Assembly (NCBI RefSeq): GCF_003573695.1
Contig: NC_039366.1
Span: 158,509,072-158,573,071 of the forward strand
DNA from: Papaver somniferum
Taxonomy: Eukaryota; Streptophyta; Magnoliopsida; Ranunculales; Papaveraceae
Length of the DNA: 64,000 nt
Reading direction: 5' to 3'
Shown here: positions 46,141 to 58,306 of the stretch, piece by piece
Numbering within the stretch: position 1 is the stretch's first letter
How the letters are laid out: every line of letters begins with the position of its first letter
Translations under genes and position numbers: made by a program
The notes under the pieces: generated by a model
What the model was told of the DNA's origin: nothing
What the model saw: only the letters and a program-made list of their open reading frames with translations
The model's database searches: none

Positions 46141-46642
46141 TCAGAAGTTCAAGAGATCAGCAAGAAAAGGCTTTCGCTCATCAGCATCCTTCAAGATTTG
46201 CAAAGCCGCCCTCTCCTTGTTCAATTCCTCGGTCAGCTTGGCAATCTTGTCCTCCTTCTCCTTCACATCATCATTGGGAAAGGGTATGTTCTTTTCACAT
46301 GAATCCTTGATAACGTTTATTTGCTTACGAAGCCATTTCACGTTGAGGCCAAGTCTTTCTGAATTCTCCAAGTTAAACTCCCAATCAAAGAGTATATATA
46401 GAGTCACGGTATTCCTGGGTCTCGTATGCATATCACTCACGACACGCAAGCTAACGCCTACTTGCATGGTTAAAGCATAAGCACGCCCAGGGTTCCTGTC
46501 AACGATCATGTGGCCAAACTTCTTCCATATCGTCTCGTACAAGCGTGCATATCCAATGGGAACGCTGAATCCGCCGACCAATTCATGATACGGGAGTGAA
46601 GTGCTAAAGGGAGGATCGAAAGCAACCCCTGAAGTGTTAAAG
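46141..46642 (-). CDS. Antisense ORF of element J, PEARLI-4-like
   Basis: The open minus frame has its first Met at 46581 (146 codons). It stays open upstream to the LTR junction near 46642, so the N-terminus may be lost. The start contains ELVGGFSVPIGYARLYETIW. The second half reads LGLNVKWLRKQINVIKD and then a Lys/Glu coiled coil (KEKEDKIAKLTEELNKERAA). This resembles plant phospholipase-like PEARLI-4 proteins by pattern, not by search. Tat-lineage elements such as Grande and Retand are known to carry an extra gene in antisense between pol and the 3' LTR, and this is the same position and orientation. The frame is intact although pol is deleted. Function unknown. Confidence 0.65.
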
Positions 46643-47221
46643 GGAGGAATTCACGAGGTAGTGGGTGAAAAATCGACCAAGTCTCCACACGTTGAGCAAC
46701 TGGTTTCAAACACAATCTCCACTTCCCCACTCCTTGATTCCATCAACTATCACACTTCATGGAATCATGGTGTCTAAAATTCCAGTAATATAAATAAGTC
46801 TCTAAATCATGACTGAAGGATCAACATCAACAGTATCATCAATCTCACGTCTCATCGACAACACGAGATCATCAATTCATCAATTGAGCAACTACTCTCG
46901 ATTGAGCAATTTCAATCACTCAGAGCTTATCGTATTCAGAATTCACACACCCACAATCTTTGATTACCATTGATTCCACATATTTCTCAGATTCCCTCCT
47001 ACAGATCAACCCATCCTCTCTTGTGACCGAATTTACTCTGGAACGGTCATTGTCTTGATTTAGGCCGGAGTACTACAGATTGATCTCTCGAATCTAAAGA
47101 ACCCCCTTTGCAGCGGTGCATTTGTGTGAGGTTTAACATTTAACTCGGTTCGAGGAGTCTCCTTCGTACGGTCGTCTCCTCAATTCCTTAAAAACCGGCA
47201 AATCGTTTTCCCCCATCTACA
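46643..47221 (+). repeat. 3' LTR fragment of element J
   Basis: Matches the last 573 bases of the 5' LTR (from about 42547) and ends in CCCCATCTACA at 47221. U3 is missing, so the LTR was truncated together with the pol deletion. It has few differences from the 5' LTR by eye. Confidence 0.9.
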
Positions 47222-47850
47222 ATTGTCCAACTTAGCCAGCCTAGTTGGACGGCTTAGATCGCATCTTGAACGATCAAAAAGGCACTGGCGTGTTCACCGG
47301 CGACCCACCTTTGCACATGGTCGATCGACCTGCTCACAGCAAGCCAAGAGCGTATGGAATCGTTCGCCCAAAGAAGGGTGAACGCGCTGCTTTGAAACCC
47401 TAATTGGTGTTTGCGGCAGTATATTACTGCCGCAAATCGATCATGACCATCCATCTTCGCCGTCCGAATCGAGTGGCTTAGATCTAATTTTAGATGGCCT
47501 AGGAGATGTCACCATGCTCGCCGGCAACCCATCTTTACACATGGTCGATCGACCTGTTCGAACTAGCACTTAATGCCTCGAATCGCTCGCCCAAAGAGGG
47601 TTGTCCGCGTGGCCCCTAAACCCTAAAATTGCGTCAACAGAAATACATAACTGCCGCAAATCATCTCGTCCATCCAACTTCGCCAGCCTAGTTGGATGAT
47701 GTAGATTTATTTTTAGAAAACTAACAAAGTAGCATTGTGATCACCGGACATCCCTCCTCCACAGGGAGTGATCGACCAATAGACAGCTCGACCATAATGT
47801 CCTCAAACGATTACCCAAAGATGGTCGGTCGTGCTACTTTTAAGACGCTC
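47222..47850 (+). repeat. Three tandem units of about 225 bp in solo LTR I
   Basis: Units start near 47222, 47448 and 47668 with a TCCAACTTCGCCAGCC-type sequence. The first two also share CACATGGTCGATCGACCTG and a CGCCCAAAGA segment. Confidence 0.75.
47410..47436. repeat. Perfect 12-bp inverted repeat in solo LTR I
   Basis: TTTGCGGCAGTA and TACTGCCGCAAA are separated by TAT. A partly degraded version lies in the second tandem unit near 47650. Confidence 0.9.
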
Positions 47851-48909
47851 AATCCGTGACTGATTCGATCGATCTCAAAAACAGCGATGCTTCTAGCACA
47901 TCGATTATTTTCAGCTGCTTCCTTAAAAGCGATGCTTCATACACATCGATTATAAGCGATGTCTTATAAATATTGGTTTCACAAATAATTTATTATTTGA
48001 CCTAAAAGCAGTGTGTGCTGCTTTCAGCGACGAGTCTCACGACTCGACCCACTTACTCGAGACATCAAACATGTCACAAACTGGGGGATGGTCACTGGGG
48101 TATTGTTCTGGCGGTTTACAGCGTACGGCATGCAATTCTCCCATTACGACAAAGTGTCAGGAAAGACAGACGGTTAACAATAATGAGAGTAGTGGGTGAA
48201 CATGTGATCAGTCTTCCCTCATAACGGAAACACGATGATCACCATCTTCTGCACAACCCCACTTCTTCATTACTTAACTTCCTCCACTTCCTACGAGATC
48301 AGGGTGTGCTCGAATATGACTTGTATAAATAGGATTTCAACCTATTTCAAAAGACACAAGTGTTATCAACACAAGTAGCCAGAAACCATTTTCTGATACA
48401 GGTCATAAAACATCCACACCTTCATAATTCAACATTCTAATCTCAGACACCTTCTTCGCTTCCCTCCCTAAGATCAAACTTTCTCCTTCACCTTGTGACT
48501 AAATTAAATCTGGAACGACCATTTCTTGGTTTAGGCCAGAGTCTTACAGATTAATCTATCGAATCTAAAAGTACTCCCTTGCAGTGCATTTGTTTAGGGT
48601 TTGAATTCGTTTCTCATCAACACACCCAAATTTATCAAAAACAACAGAATCAGTTTTTATCCCAAAACACTATGACACTGTATGATTAAGAGCTACTATT
48701 TTCTCATTGTTATAGCTATGGATCTTCAACAACTATGATGCTGAGTTGAACACGTTCAGAATCACTGGAGTACTTGGAAGCGACGAAGATTTCGAGTAAT
48801 GTTCAAGAACCAAGGAAAACAAGCATTTGGATCAAAATCTACAAAGTTTATTTATTTTGTAATCCATATGTATTGATAGTTTTTCACTAAAATTGACAAA
48901 GGGGGAGAT

Positions 48910-50216
48910 TGTTAGAGCACTGCTCGGTCGAACTCACAAGCGTTTCTATCTCAAGCTTGTTTGTCAAGTTTAGTTGCCAAAACTATAAGTCTTGATTTCT
49001 AGTATACTTATAGCTAAGTCTCGGATTAGGATAGAAAGTGTAGTTGAGCATTAGACTTCACGACGTTCATTGATTGAAGACGAAGAACTACTAAGCGGAT
49101 CTTGTGGAACTTCATCAACAAAAGGTATGTGGAGACTTGAACTCATCTATCACTCAAAAGTTATCTACTTTATCTCCTATTTGAGAAAAAAGTCGTATAG
49201 ATGTATAGACTTCAATTGTACACATTTGTTATTTCGAGCTGGGTTTAACTCGCTTACATATTTCTCGAAATATGTGTTGGTAAGCTTTCGCTTTAACCAA
49301 GTTCATCTTATATTCTTGACGAAAGTAAAAAGATGATCATGTGAAAATCGTCTGATTTGTGTGAGACTGTCATTTGATGTAAACTCGGAATGTTTCATAT
49401 TGATCATTCGATCACTTGAAAATTTCTTTGAAGCTAGTAGTTTGTGTGAGACAACTATTTTCATCTTTTAAGAATGTTTCAATGATTGAAATGGGAGTTT
49501 AGAACTATTAACCATGGTTGGATATAGCACAGTATGCTTGTATGCTAACTGTTGCAAGTTATTCCAAGTCTGTAAACCATAGTGTGCATACCCGTATGCG
49601 TACTGGTTGGTTTAATGAAAGTCCAGGAACTTAGTATGCACACCCGTATGCGTACTGGCATAATGTTCATGTCCGGAAAATTCAACTGAGTTTGGAAGGT
49701 ATGCGTACCCGTTCGCATACTGGCAAACCCAAACTTAGTCTGGTCACTTAGGTATGCATACCCGTTTGCATACTTGAGTAGGTTATGTTCTAAAATCGAT
49801 TTTTTCATGAACTAATACATTTATATATTAAGGAATGCAATCTTTTGCAAACCGTGGCTATAATGTTCATCAATTGATTCGAGTGAATCAAAATCTATTT
49901 TGCTTCAATTGTGTCATATATACTTTTATGAGAATATAAACAATTGAACAACTGTATAACTAGTTTCATTTAAGTCATTTGAACTAGTTATGGTTAACAT
50001 GAACAAGGTTGATATGAAGGTGTTCATATGGCTAACTTTGGTTAACTATTGTTGAGCCAACAAGGTGTACACGTTTTGGTACGGTTACTCATATCTAAAT
50101 GAAGTCACTTATCATTTGTGTGTAACAAGCTAAGTTCGATCTAACGGTTGAAATATAGCTTGAGTCTAATCAGGTTTTCATCTAACGGTGAATATTGATT
50201 GCTTTGTTACCAAGGT
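48910..50216 (+). repeat. 3' LTR of element H, 5' portion
   Basis: It begins TGTTAGAGCACTGCTCGG after an intact polypurine tract (GACAAAGGGGGAGAT, 48894-48908). It contains the U3 palindrome array at 49570-49785 and is cut at 50216 by element E. Confidence 0.88.
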
Positions 50217-51130
50217 TGAAAAATCGGGGGTCTAAAGACCTCACCCAATATTTCTCTTAGCAATCTGTATGGACTAACTCCAGTATACTTTCAAGAGAAT
50301 CAACTAGACAGTCAGACTCAATCTTAATAAAAAGTATATCAAAGAGTTATATCTCAATCTCTCGATTCAATCCGTAATCAAACAAATAGGAATTTGCGAG
50401 CCTGATTAAATACAAGAGAAATAACTTGAACGGTACCAAAGACCAATGTTCAAGGATCAATCAATTTCAATCAACAACCAAAGGTTGGATTTACCAATTG
50501 ATCGACTCAACGCATAACCTGTGATATTTCAATTATATAACAAAATATAATGCGGAAAAGAAATAACACAGACACCAGAAGTTTTGTTAACGAGGAAACC
50601 GCAAATGCAGAAAAATCCCGGGACCTAGTCCAGATTTGAACACCACACTGTATTAATCCGCTACATACATTAGCCTACTACCAATGAACTTTGGTCTGGA
50701 ATGTAGTTGAGCCCTAATCAATCTCACACTGATCAAGGTGCAGTCGCGTTCCTTACGTCTCTGATCCCAGCAGGACACTACGCACTTGATTCCCTAAGCT
50801 GATCTCACCAACAACTAAGAGTTCCTACGACCCAAAGTTTAAGACTTGATAAACAAATCTGTATCACACAGAAAGTCTATTGAATAGATAAAATTTTTCT
50901 CCCACAGATATACCTACGAGTTTTTGTTCCGTCTTTTGATAAACCAAGGTGAACATGAACCAATTGATAATCCGGACTTATATTCCCGAAGAAAAACCTA
51001 GTATTATCAATCACCTCACAATAATCTTAATAGATTAACGAAACAAGATATTGTGGAATCACAAACGATGAGACGAAGGTGTTTGTGACTACTTTTCTAT
51101 CTTGCCTATCAGAGATATAAATCTCAAGCC
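50217..51130 (-). mobile_element. Element E: LTR fragment of the A/D family
   Basis: Begins TGAAAAATCGGGGG at 50217, the reverse of an LTR end, and aligns with D from 60767 back to about 59860. It carries the R/U5 block (50585-50632). It is interrupted at 51130 by C, whose target copy would be AAGCC at 51126-51130. The rest of E lies beyond the window. Confidence 0.85.
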
Positions 51131-53866
51131 TGAAAAGGCGAGGGAACCCAAATATACCTCAGGCTAAAACTTTTCCTACCTATAAGTCCTTTCTCCGAAA
51201 GTGATTGTCTATGGACAGAGTCGAGACAATACAACTAATCGGTTCACACTTCGTGTGATCGTCTATGGATACGAGATCGAGATAATACAACAACGAAGTA
51301 TGTTTACTTGATACAAAGGTTCGGACTTAACCAAATACAATAGGATTGCTTATCAAGTAAATAGGAATTAACCTTTGTGCGATTTACTTTAATTATAATA
51401 AAACAATTATAATGCGGAAAATAAAAGTAAATGACACAACAAGATTTTGTGAACGAGGAAACCGCAAATGCAGAAAAACCCTGAGACCTTGTCCAGAATT
51501 GAATACTCTCAGGATTAAGCTGCTACACAAAATTACACTAACTTCGTATAGTTGAGACCACGCAACTAAACTTATAGTTCACCTAGTTCCGAATGTATTC
51601 CTACGCCTCCAACTTATAAATTAGTCACGTACTTGGAACAATTCCTTTGGTTCGTATTCCAAACAGTAAAGGAACAACAATTATCTTTGGTATCGACTCT
51701 TATTCAACCAAGTGATATGAGTCGGACAAAGGCTCTTCACTTTATCTTAACATAAACTTCTTCGTCAAGTCCTTAGATCTATCTTATGTTCAATTACCGA
51801 AGTAATCGTTTAAGATTAAGCCAAGAACACTCTTAATCCAAAGAATTGTGTTGATGCCGATCTACTCAATTAATAAATCCAATCTACCAAAAGGATAAAC
51901 CGATTATTAATTGGATCCTCTTTTACCAAAACAAGTATTGTGCACACCAAAAATTATAAAACCCAAGTGAAATCTTCAATATCTTCTTTGTCTTCAAATC
52001 TTCTTAAATCTTAAATAAAAACCTGCACACAATCACTTGAATCTCTTATGATCAATCACGCACAGAACGGAGTCTGTTAACAATGGATTATCACAAGATC
52101 GTCTTTAGAACTAACAACAGTTTAAAGATCCCTGACGAAACTCTAAACTAGTTTGAGTGAATCTTATATCAGAAGAGAAAATTCTCAAGAATAAACAAAC
52201 TAGGTTCAATCAGATTTCAACCACCGTTATTCAATCAAATCAATCAAAACAAAAGATAAACCGCAATTATCTAGTTTCCCACAGGCGGCTACACCAGTAA
52301 CAACAACAAAAGAGGAAGTCTGTTGTTATGAAGGATTAGTTTGCTAGAATGGCAAACTTCAAGTATTTATAGACAAGGAAGTTTGGACACCAAGGAATTT
52401 CCAAAACCGAAAATATTCTCAAGATATTCATTAAAGCACAAATTCAGTTTTCATAATTCCTGGAAATGCTCTTTCCAAAATAATGATCGAAATATCTCGG
52501 AAAATCTAATTAGTAAATGCACATTACTAATTCTGGAATTTCCCTACAAAATGAAATTAATAACCTTAATTAAAAGATTCTTAACTTACTTATGTTTCGA
52601 TCCTGGGATTCTCTTCCCTTAGCCGTTAAGGAATATCTTTGAACAATTAAAGAAATAAACATTCATAGCACGTGTTCAAAGTATGTCGACATCCTTACTT
52701 TGTAATTTCTCTTTCGCACTTACAACCTTGAAACCGATTTTCCACACTTCCAAACAAGTTTAGAATTGGTTCATATGAATTTCAAGAACTATGTGATTGA
52801 TCAAACCAACATTCAATCACAATCATGGGTTTAACGGTTCTACCAAAACAAGTTTCGGTTCTACCTCCATGTGAGTACTGTGCATAGTCACACTAGCTTT
52901 CTAAAATTCGGTTGACTAGGTACTAGGATCGGTTCCCCACATATATATGGTATCTAACTTATATATGTTGCACATGTCCATAGGATCGATTCCCCTTTGC
53001 CTAAAAATGTGTTGCACATGTCCATAAGATCGGTTCCCCTTTATGCTATAAACCCTGCTGCACCCCATACAAGGATCGGTTCCCCTTTGTGATGTACTAC
53101 ACCTCTTACTAGGATCGGTTCCCTTTTCCCATATTTGGTCAGACAACACACAAACCCGATCATACCATCTCAGGTGATTACTTAAGATCGGTTTCACTAA
53201 TAAAAGTCATACCAATACATAAGTCAGGCCTTTGTGAATAGTTGTACCAATAACACAAACAAGTTGTGAGTGGTTATACTCAATCACACATATTGGTTGT
53301 TCATAAGATATGCAATGAATAACAAAACTAATAACACCTGGCAATTTCCTTTTCGGTTCACAAACAAGTTTATGAACTTATTTCCTTAGAACACATGAAA
53401 ACATTGTTCCCTAGGATGAAATCCTCACCTCATACCCATACATAATCACAATAGCATTCAAATGATTACGGTGATGTCTTATCTACAAAGTATAATGGTT
53501 AAGCAATTAACCTCGTATTTTATTCCTTAATACTATGTCTATCTAGAGTTAAAATATGCTTCGCAGTTATGTTTTCAATATGCACGACTTGAAAGATACG
53601 TTAGGGAATTGAACAGTTCAAGTCAAATATCACTAACCTCAAGTGGAAGGATGATTGTTGTCGTTGTAGATCCTTGCTTCTTCACATCTTCAAGACTTCG
53701 CAATACTTGTAATGTCCCATATCCTAATACTTTCAAGCTGACCTATACGAAGTTGACTCTAGTACATAATCAAGCGACTCTTAACATGAGTTTTGATTCA
53801 CTAAAATATGACAACCAAACTTGACATACCAACGCTTGGTGGGTTCAACCTAGCTATGCTCTAACA
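51131..53866 (-). repeat. 3' LTR of element C
   Basis: In element orientation it starts TGTTAGAGCATAGCTAGG and ends CGCCTTTTCA. It has the GGATCGGTTCC array at 52919-53135, TATA at 52364-52371 and the conserved block near 51446-51495. Confidence 0.9.
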
Positions 53867-55769
53867 ATATCCCCCTTTCTCAATTTTAGTGACAAGACTC
53901 TTACATTATATGGATAAAAAAATTAAAGAATTCATTACACATCCGCTTGATTCCCGATTCAACAACACAGTAAAACTGCTTACATTCAATCCTTGAAAAT
54001 GTCGTTGTTGACATTATAATAACAAATCTAATACTCCCCCTAAGGAAGATAGGTAGATATTCAATCCGTACGTCTTTGTTATACCAATTCATATGACATG
54101 TTACTCCCCCTTAGCCTGTGATTTCACTCTTTCGTTAGATAAACGTTCAAGCACCATTGTTCTTTTCCTTAGCGATACCAATCAATATAAAATCAATGCT
54201 AGTATCACCTGTTTACTCCATATTTTCTCCCCCTTTTTGTCACAAAAATGACAAAGAAACGAAAAAATAAAGGACAACACGAAAAGAATCTTACAAATCT
54301 CAATGAACTTGCAACCTGTAGAGTTAGGCACGAGGGTTCCACACATCATGTTCTGATAACCAATATCAAAACCGAAACTACAAGTAGTTTTATTTTGATA
54401 TGTTATTAAGGAAACAATTGTCCGAAACAATTTTTCCAATTTAGTTTAGCAAACCAAAAATCAACTAAGAACTTTAGTCCCTTTGCTAAACCAATTGTTC
54501 AAAAACAATCGCTTAATTCGATAAGACCAAAATAAAGATAAACTCTATTTTTCTCATCAGGTTCTAATTATCCATAAACTTAGACCTTTCAATTTTAAAC
54601 AAGACAAGTACTAGGTTTGTTAACTAGCATTTCTTGTTAAGGCATTCGATTAGACTTGAATAACCGAAACCTCACTTCGATAAGTCTAACTAAGATAAGA
54701 ATTAACTTAGTTTCTCCGGAATCGAATTGGACTAAACAACTCATCCCGTACACCTTTTATTTCGTTAAGCCATAAAAATTCATACAAACCAAAATAAATC
54801 AACTTGCATAATTATTCATCTCAACCGGAAGCAATTGAAACAACATAGATATTAAAATCACCGCAATTGCACCGAAATTTTGTAAGCCTAAACAATTGAT
54901 ACCATACAAAAGCAAGATAACAATAGTTTTTCTTAACCGGAACAAATTGAATCACACACAACATCAATTGTACCAAAATTTTGTAAGCCTAAACAATTGA
55001 TACCACACAATAAAGCAAGATAACAATAGTTTTTCTTAACCAGAACCAATTGAATCACACATCCACACACACGTCATGGAATAAATATCAATTGTACCGA
55101 AATTTTGTTAAGCAAAAGCAACAAATATATATAATATAAACTCAGGCTTTTCTTAAACAGGAAAACAATTAACTAACAATATTGTTACCTCAAATTTCGC
55201 ATCCACTTCTCCAATATGTTTGCATCTTCGTCCAGGGTGCTATCAAAATATGATCACATTGTCATCCTTATGCATAAACAAAAGAATAACAACAACCGTC
55301 AACCTTTACCAGAGAAAGGTTGAAAATCGGTTTTAACAATTGCAATCAAGAGTTGAAAACCGTCGAAACACATATGCTTTTATGCTAAACCAAAACCGAT
55401 TCAACATATTGTGACTTTTTCACATATTGTTTCTATCAGAACCCCTCATGATTATTTGATAAATCCTACCAACATGGGCTAGAACTTAATCCTGCTAAAC
55501 CAAAAAGTCACCCAAACCATAAGGGTTCACAATATATGAGATCGAACATTAAGGTAGTAAAACCGAAATCAAACATCCCATCAACATACATTGCAATACG
55601 ATAAAAACATTCAAGCACATGCTATGTAAACCGAAAACTATCACAGGAAAAATTACCAATCAAATAATTTTATTCAAAATAGATTTATTCATCAATAGAC
55701 CAATACAATCAATGAAAGAAATCAAAAATTGATGTCTATTAAACTAGGTCAAGTTTTACAGTATATAAC
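53867..55769 (-). other. Element C 3' noncoding region
   Basis: No gene. Polypurine tracts on the minus strand lie at 53867-53880 (mutated), near 54033, 54101 and 54227. A segment of about 95 bp (ACCGAAATTTTGTAAGCC...) is partly duplicated at about 54868-54960 and 54970-55065. Confidence 0.65.
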
Positions 55770-56216
55770 TTAATCTCTAGTGGTGCTCTTGTTGTTCACT
55801 GAGGTCTCTTCAGTGTTCAAACTTTTAAAGCATGTCACAAGGAACTTTTCCGCAACCACTTTATGTTTTATAAGATCTTCCATTTGAAGCTTCAAGTTAG
55901 CAAGATCACTTTTTGCCTCCTCCAAACTTTCTTTCAGTCCATCTCGGTCTTGCATCAAGGAGAAAAAACTTCTTATGAGTTCATCAAACCCATGCATAAC
56001 TTCATGCATACCATCAGTGGAGAACTACTTGGTAGAATCTGAATCATCAATCGCAGAGAGACTTATTTCTTGTTGAGATATATCAGAGTTATGATCAGGC
56101 ACGTTTATCGAGATAATCTTTTTGATTCTTCGATAAGGGACAAACCCTTGATAGTTTCTTACTTTTCGTGCTTCCCTTCTATCACTCCTTGTAACACTAC
56201 GAGTTATGGGAGACAT
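55770..56216 (-). pseudogene. Element C ORF2: accessory protein, one internal stop
   Basis: It starts at ATG 56216 (MSPITRSVTRSDRREARK). An in-frame TAG at 56025-56027 interrupts it after DSTK, and the same frame continues to 55770 (LKESLEEAKSDLANLKLQME), giving about 149 codons in all. The basic N-terminus matches D (MAPVTRRIIKRD). The rest is a predicted coiled coil with a Lys/Val-rich stretch (HKVVAEKFLVTC). No known domain. Confidence 0.65.
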
Positions 56217-56458
56217 CCTTATCAAGGAAAGACAATAAACCTAAAAGAAGGTTTTGAAACAGGATTTTTCGAAAATATACACAAATATGTTTTCGAACTT
56301 CTCTTTTTATTGCATAGTGGAACCGAAAGATATTCTATAAATATTTTTTATTACCGAAAATGCGAACTACCATTAACAAGTGCCCGTTTTTTTATGTGCT
56401 TTTCTCATCCAAAATTAAGAGCACAGATAGGGATGAGAGTGCAAAATTTCGATACAAT

Positions 56459-57610
56459 CTAAGTTGCATCGGAGTAAGCTTTTTCCAGCTTACAGTGAAT
56501 ATCAGAAACATAGTTCATGTTTCTTTTAGGGAATTTCTGCCCAAAATATTTTCTCCCAAGACAATGATCTTTTCTAACTCTAGAGATATGATCATGTGGA
56601 GAAAATGTACTAATGTGAAAATTCTCGGAGATAGCTAAATCTCTCTTAATTCTTTCAATGAGATTTTCATAAGATTTTGTCATTCTAAGGACTTCCTTAT
56701 TATTCACATTAGTGTGATCATCTGAAACAACTATCGAAAATTCCTGATTGTTTCTTTTGGCAGAGATTCGCTCTTTCCCTTCCTTCTGGAGTCGTTCCTC
56801 ATCAAAACCAGAATTGTTTCGATATGGGTGCGGAGGAACCTTTTTCCAGAAGCGATTATCAACTCTTTCCTCTGACTCATTTGAGTTGATCTTATCAGGA
56901 TGTGGTATAATCTGTCTTTCCACTGAAGAATGATCTTTCATTTTTTTAAGACACGAAACTTCCTTAAAAAATTTTACCACTGTATGTTGAAGAAGTATAA
57001 GTTTCCTGTCAAGTAACTAAAAATTGTATTCCTTACAATCACCACAGAATCGGTTCGAAGTTTCCTTTGGACAAGATTTCGTTTGATCATCAGTAGATCT
57101 AGAAGCTAGTTTCTCATCCTCTTCTAACTTGATGTAGTTGAGCAAACTACCATCATCTTGATCTGTTTCAGATGTGATTAAACCGGTTTTATCACTGTCT
57201 GTAAAATTCGAGCAAGGACTTTTAGTTTCCTCATCAGAAGAAATCACAACAACATCATTAGTCAGAATCATAGGATGTGTCTCTTTATCTGTAAGAGATT
57301 TACCAAGAGCTTCTAGTTTGACAGCAAGATCCAATTTCTCTTTGGCTAGACAATTCAGTTGAATGTCTTTTTCTCTGATCTCCTGTTTAAGAAGATTTGA
57401 CTCTGTCTTTAAAATAAGTACTTTAGAAGACAGAGACTGTATAGGCTTTAGGAGTTTTACCAACTCTTTATCAGCATCTTCTCTATCATCAGAGATAGAC
57501 ATAGATGTTTTCGTAACTCCAGGGTCATGAGTCAACGAAGTAGTAACATCTTCAACTTTTGAGTATTTAGACTCTTGCATAATGTTAACTGAATCGGACA
57601 TTAGATTCAA
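56459..57610 (-). pseudogene. gag: Element C gag-like ORF1, broken
   Basis: Two frames. 57017-57610 (197 codons, MNLMSDSVNIMQ...) is acidic with coiled-coil heptads (LSSKVLILKTESNLLKQEIR) and ends in FCGDCKEYNF, a possible half-knuckle. 56459-56980 (173 codons) is basic, with GRKYFGQKFPKRN. The N-terminus matches B ORF1. No UBN2 capsid domain is visible, so calling it gag rests on position after the primer site. Confidence 0.55.
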
Positions 57611-57666
57611 TTCTTATAGGTTGGATTGCACCAAACACAGATTGTTAGATCTTTTCGTGTTTGCCT

Positions 57667-57678
57667 GCTCTGATACTA
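57667..57678 (-). promoter_or_regulatory. Primer-binding site of element C, mutated
   Basis: The minus strand reads TAGTATCAGAGC instead of TGGTATCAGAGC, a G-to-A change that would weaken tRNA priming. Confidence 0.8.
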
Positions 57679-57680
57679 AT

Positions 57681-58306
57681 TGAAAAGGCGAGGGTACCCA
57701 AATATAACTCAAGCTAAAACTTTTCCTACCTATAAGTCCTTTCTCAAAAAGTAATTGTCTATGGACAGACACGAGACAATACAACTAATCGGTTCACACT
57801 TCGTGTGATCGTCTATGGATACGAGATCGAGACAATACAACAGTGAAGTATGTTTACTTGATACAAAGGTTCGGACTTAGCCAAACACAATAGAATTGCT
57901 TATCAAGTAAAAATGAATTAACGTTTGTGCAATTTACTTTAATTATAATAAAACAATTATAATGCAGAAAATAAAAGTAAATGACACAGCAAGATTTTGT
58001 TAACGAGGAAACCGCAAATGCAGAAAAACCCCGGGACCTTGTCCAGAATTGAATACTCTCAGGATTAAGCCGCTACACAAAATTACACCAAATTCGTATA
58101 GTTGAGACCAAGAGACTAAACCTATAGTTCACCTAGTTTTGTATGTATTCCTACGCCTCCAACTTATAAATAAGTCATGTACTTGGAACAATTCCTTTGG
58201 TTCATATTCCAAACAATAAAGGAACAACAAATCTGTTTGGTATCAACTCTTATTCAACCAAGTGATATGAGTCGGACAAAGGCTCTTCCGTTTATCTTAA
58301 CATAAA
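57681..58306 (-). repeat. 5' LTR of element C, fragment
   Basis: The first 626 plus-strand bases match 51131-51757. It is cut by D after CATAAA. ATAAA at 58302-58306 would be the D target copy. Confidence 0.9.

Larger units (their letters stand above)
39610..47221 (+). mobile_element. Element J: Tat-lineage Ty3/gypsy element with internal deletion
   Basis: It contains the 5' LTR 39610-43119, primer site, gag, protease, an integrase C-terminal scrap, an antisense ORF, and only the last 579 bases of the 3' LTR (46643-47221). RT, RNase H and the integrase core are absent. Flanks are ACCGT (39605-39609) and ATTGT (47222-47226). These would be a 5-bp duplication carrying two C-to-T changes, or no duplication. 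Confidence 0.9.
38892..48669 (+). mobile_element. Solo LTR I (Tat-related), split by element J
   Basis: Ends TGTTGATGGTGG at 38892 and ATCCCAAAACA at 48669, flanked by a perfect CTATG duplication (38887-38891, 48670-48674). Without J it is about 2.17 kb (38892-39609 and 47222-48669). No internal genes belong to it. Its R/U5 part (48320-48600) resembles the Tat LTR: a TATA box TATAAATA at 48324-48331, then CTTGTGACTAAATTAAATCTGG. It is a related but distinct Tat family. Confidence 0.88.
37258..50216 (+). mobile_element. Element H: 5'-truncated A-type element, interrupted by solo LTR I
   Basis: Contains the ORF2 leader, ORF2 (37415-37879), the 3' noncoding region (37880-38891, resuming at 48675-48909) and the first 1307 bases of its 3' LTR (48910-50216). 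The 5' LTR and gag are missing. The LTR is cut at 50216 by element E after ACCAAGGT, exactly where D continues with AACTTAGATTG. Confidence 0.85.
51131..58306 (-). mobile_element. Element C: non-autonomous copia-type element, same LTR family as B
   Basis: 3' LTR 51131-53866, interior 53867-57680, and 626 bases of the 5' LTR (57681-58306) before D interrupts it. It encodes ORF1 and ORF2 but no polymerase motif. The 3' LTR is 2736 bp, about 100 less than B. Confidence 0.92.

Noticed and set aside
56070..56638. Plus-strand frames of 130 and 92 codons
   Set aside because: They lie antisense to C ORF1 and ORF2 and have no domain or homologue in B.
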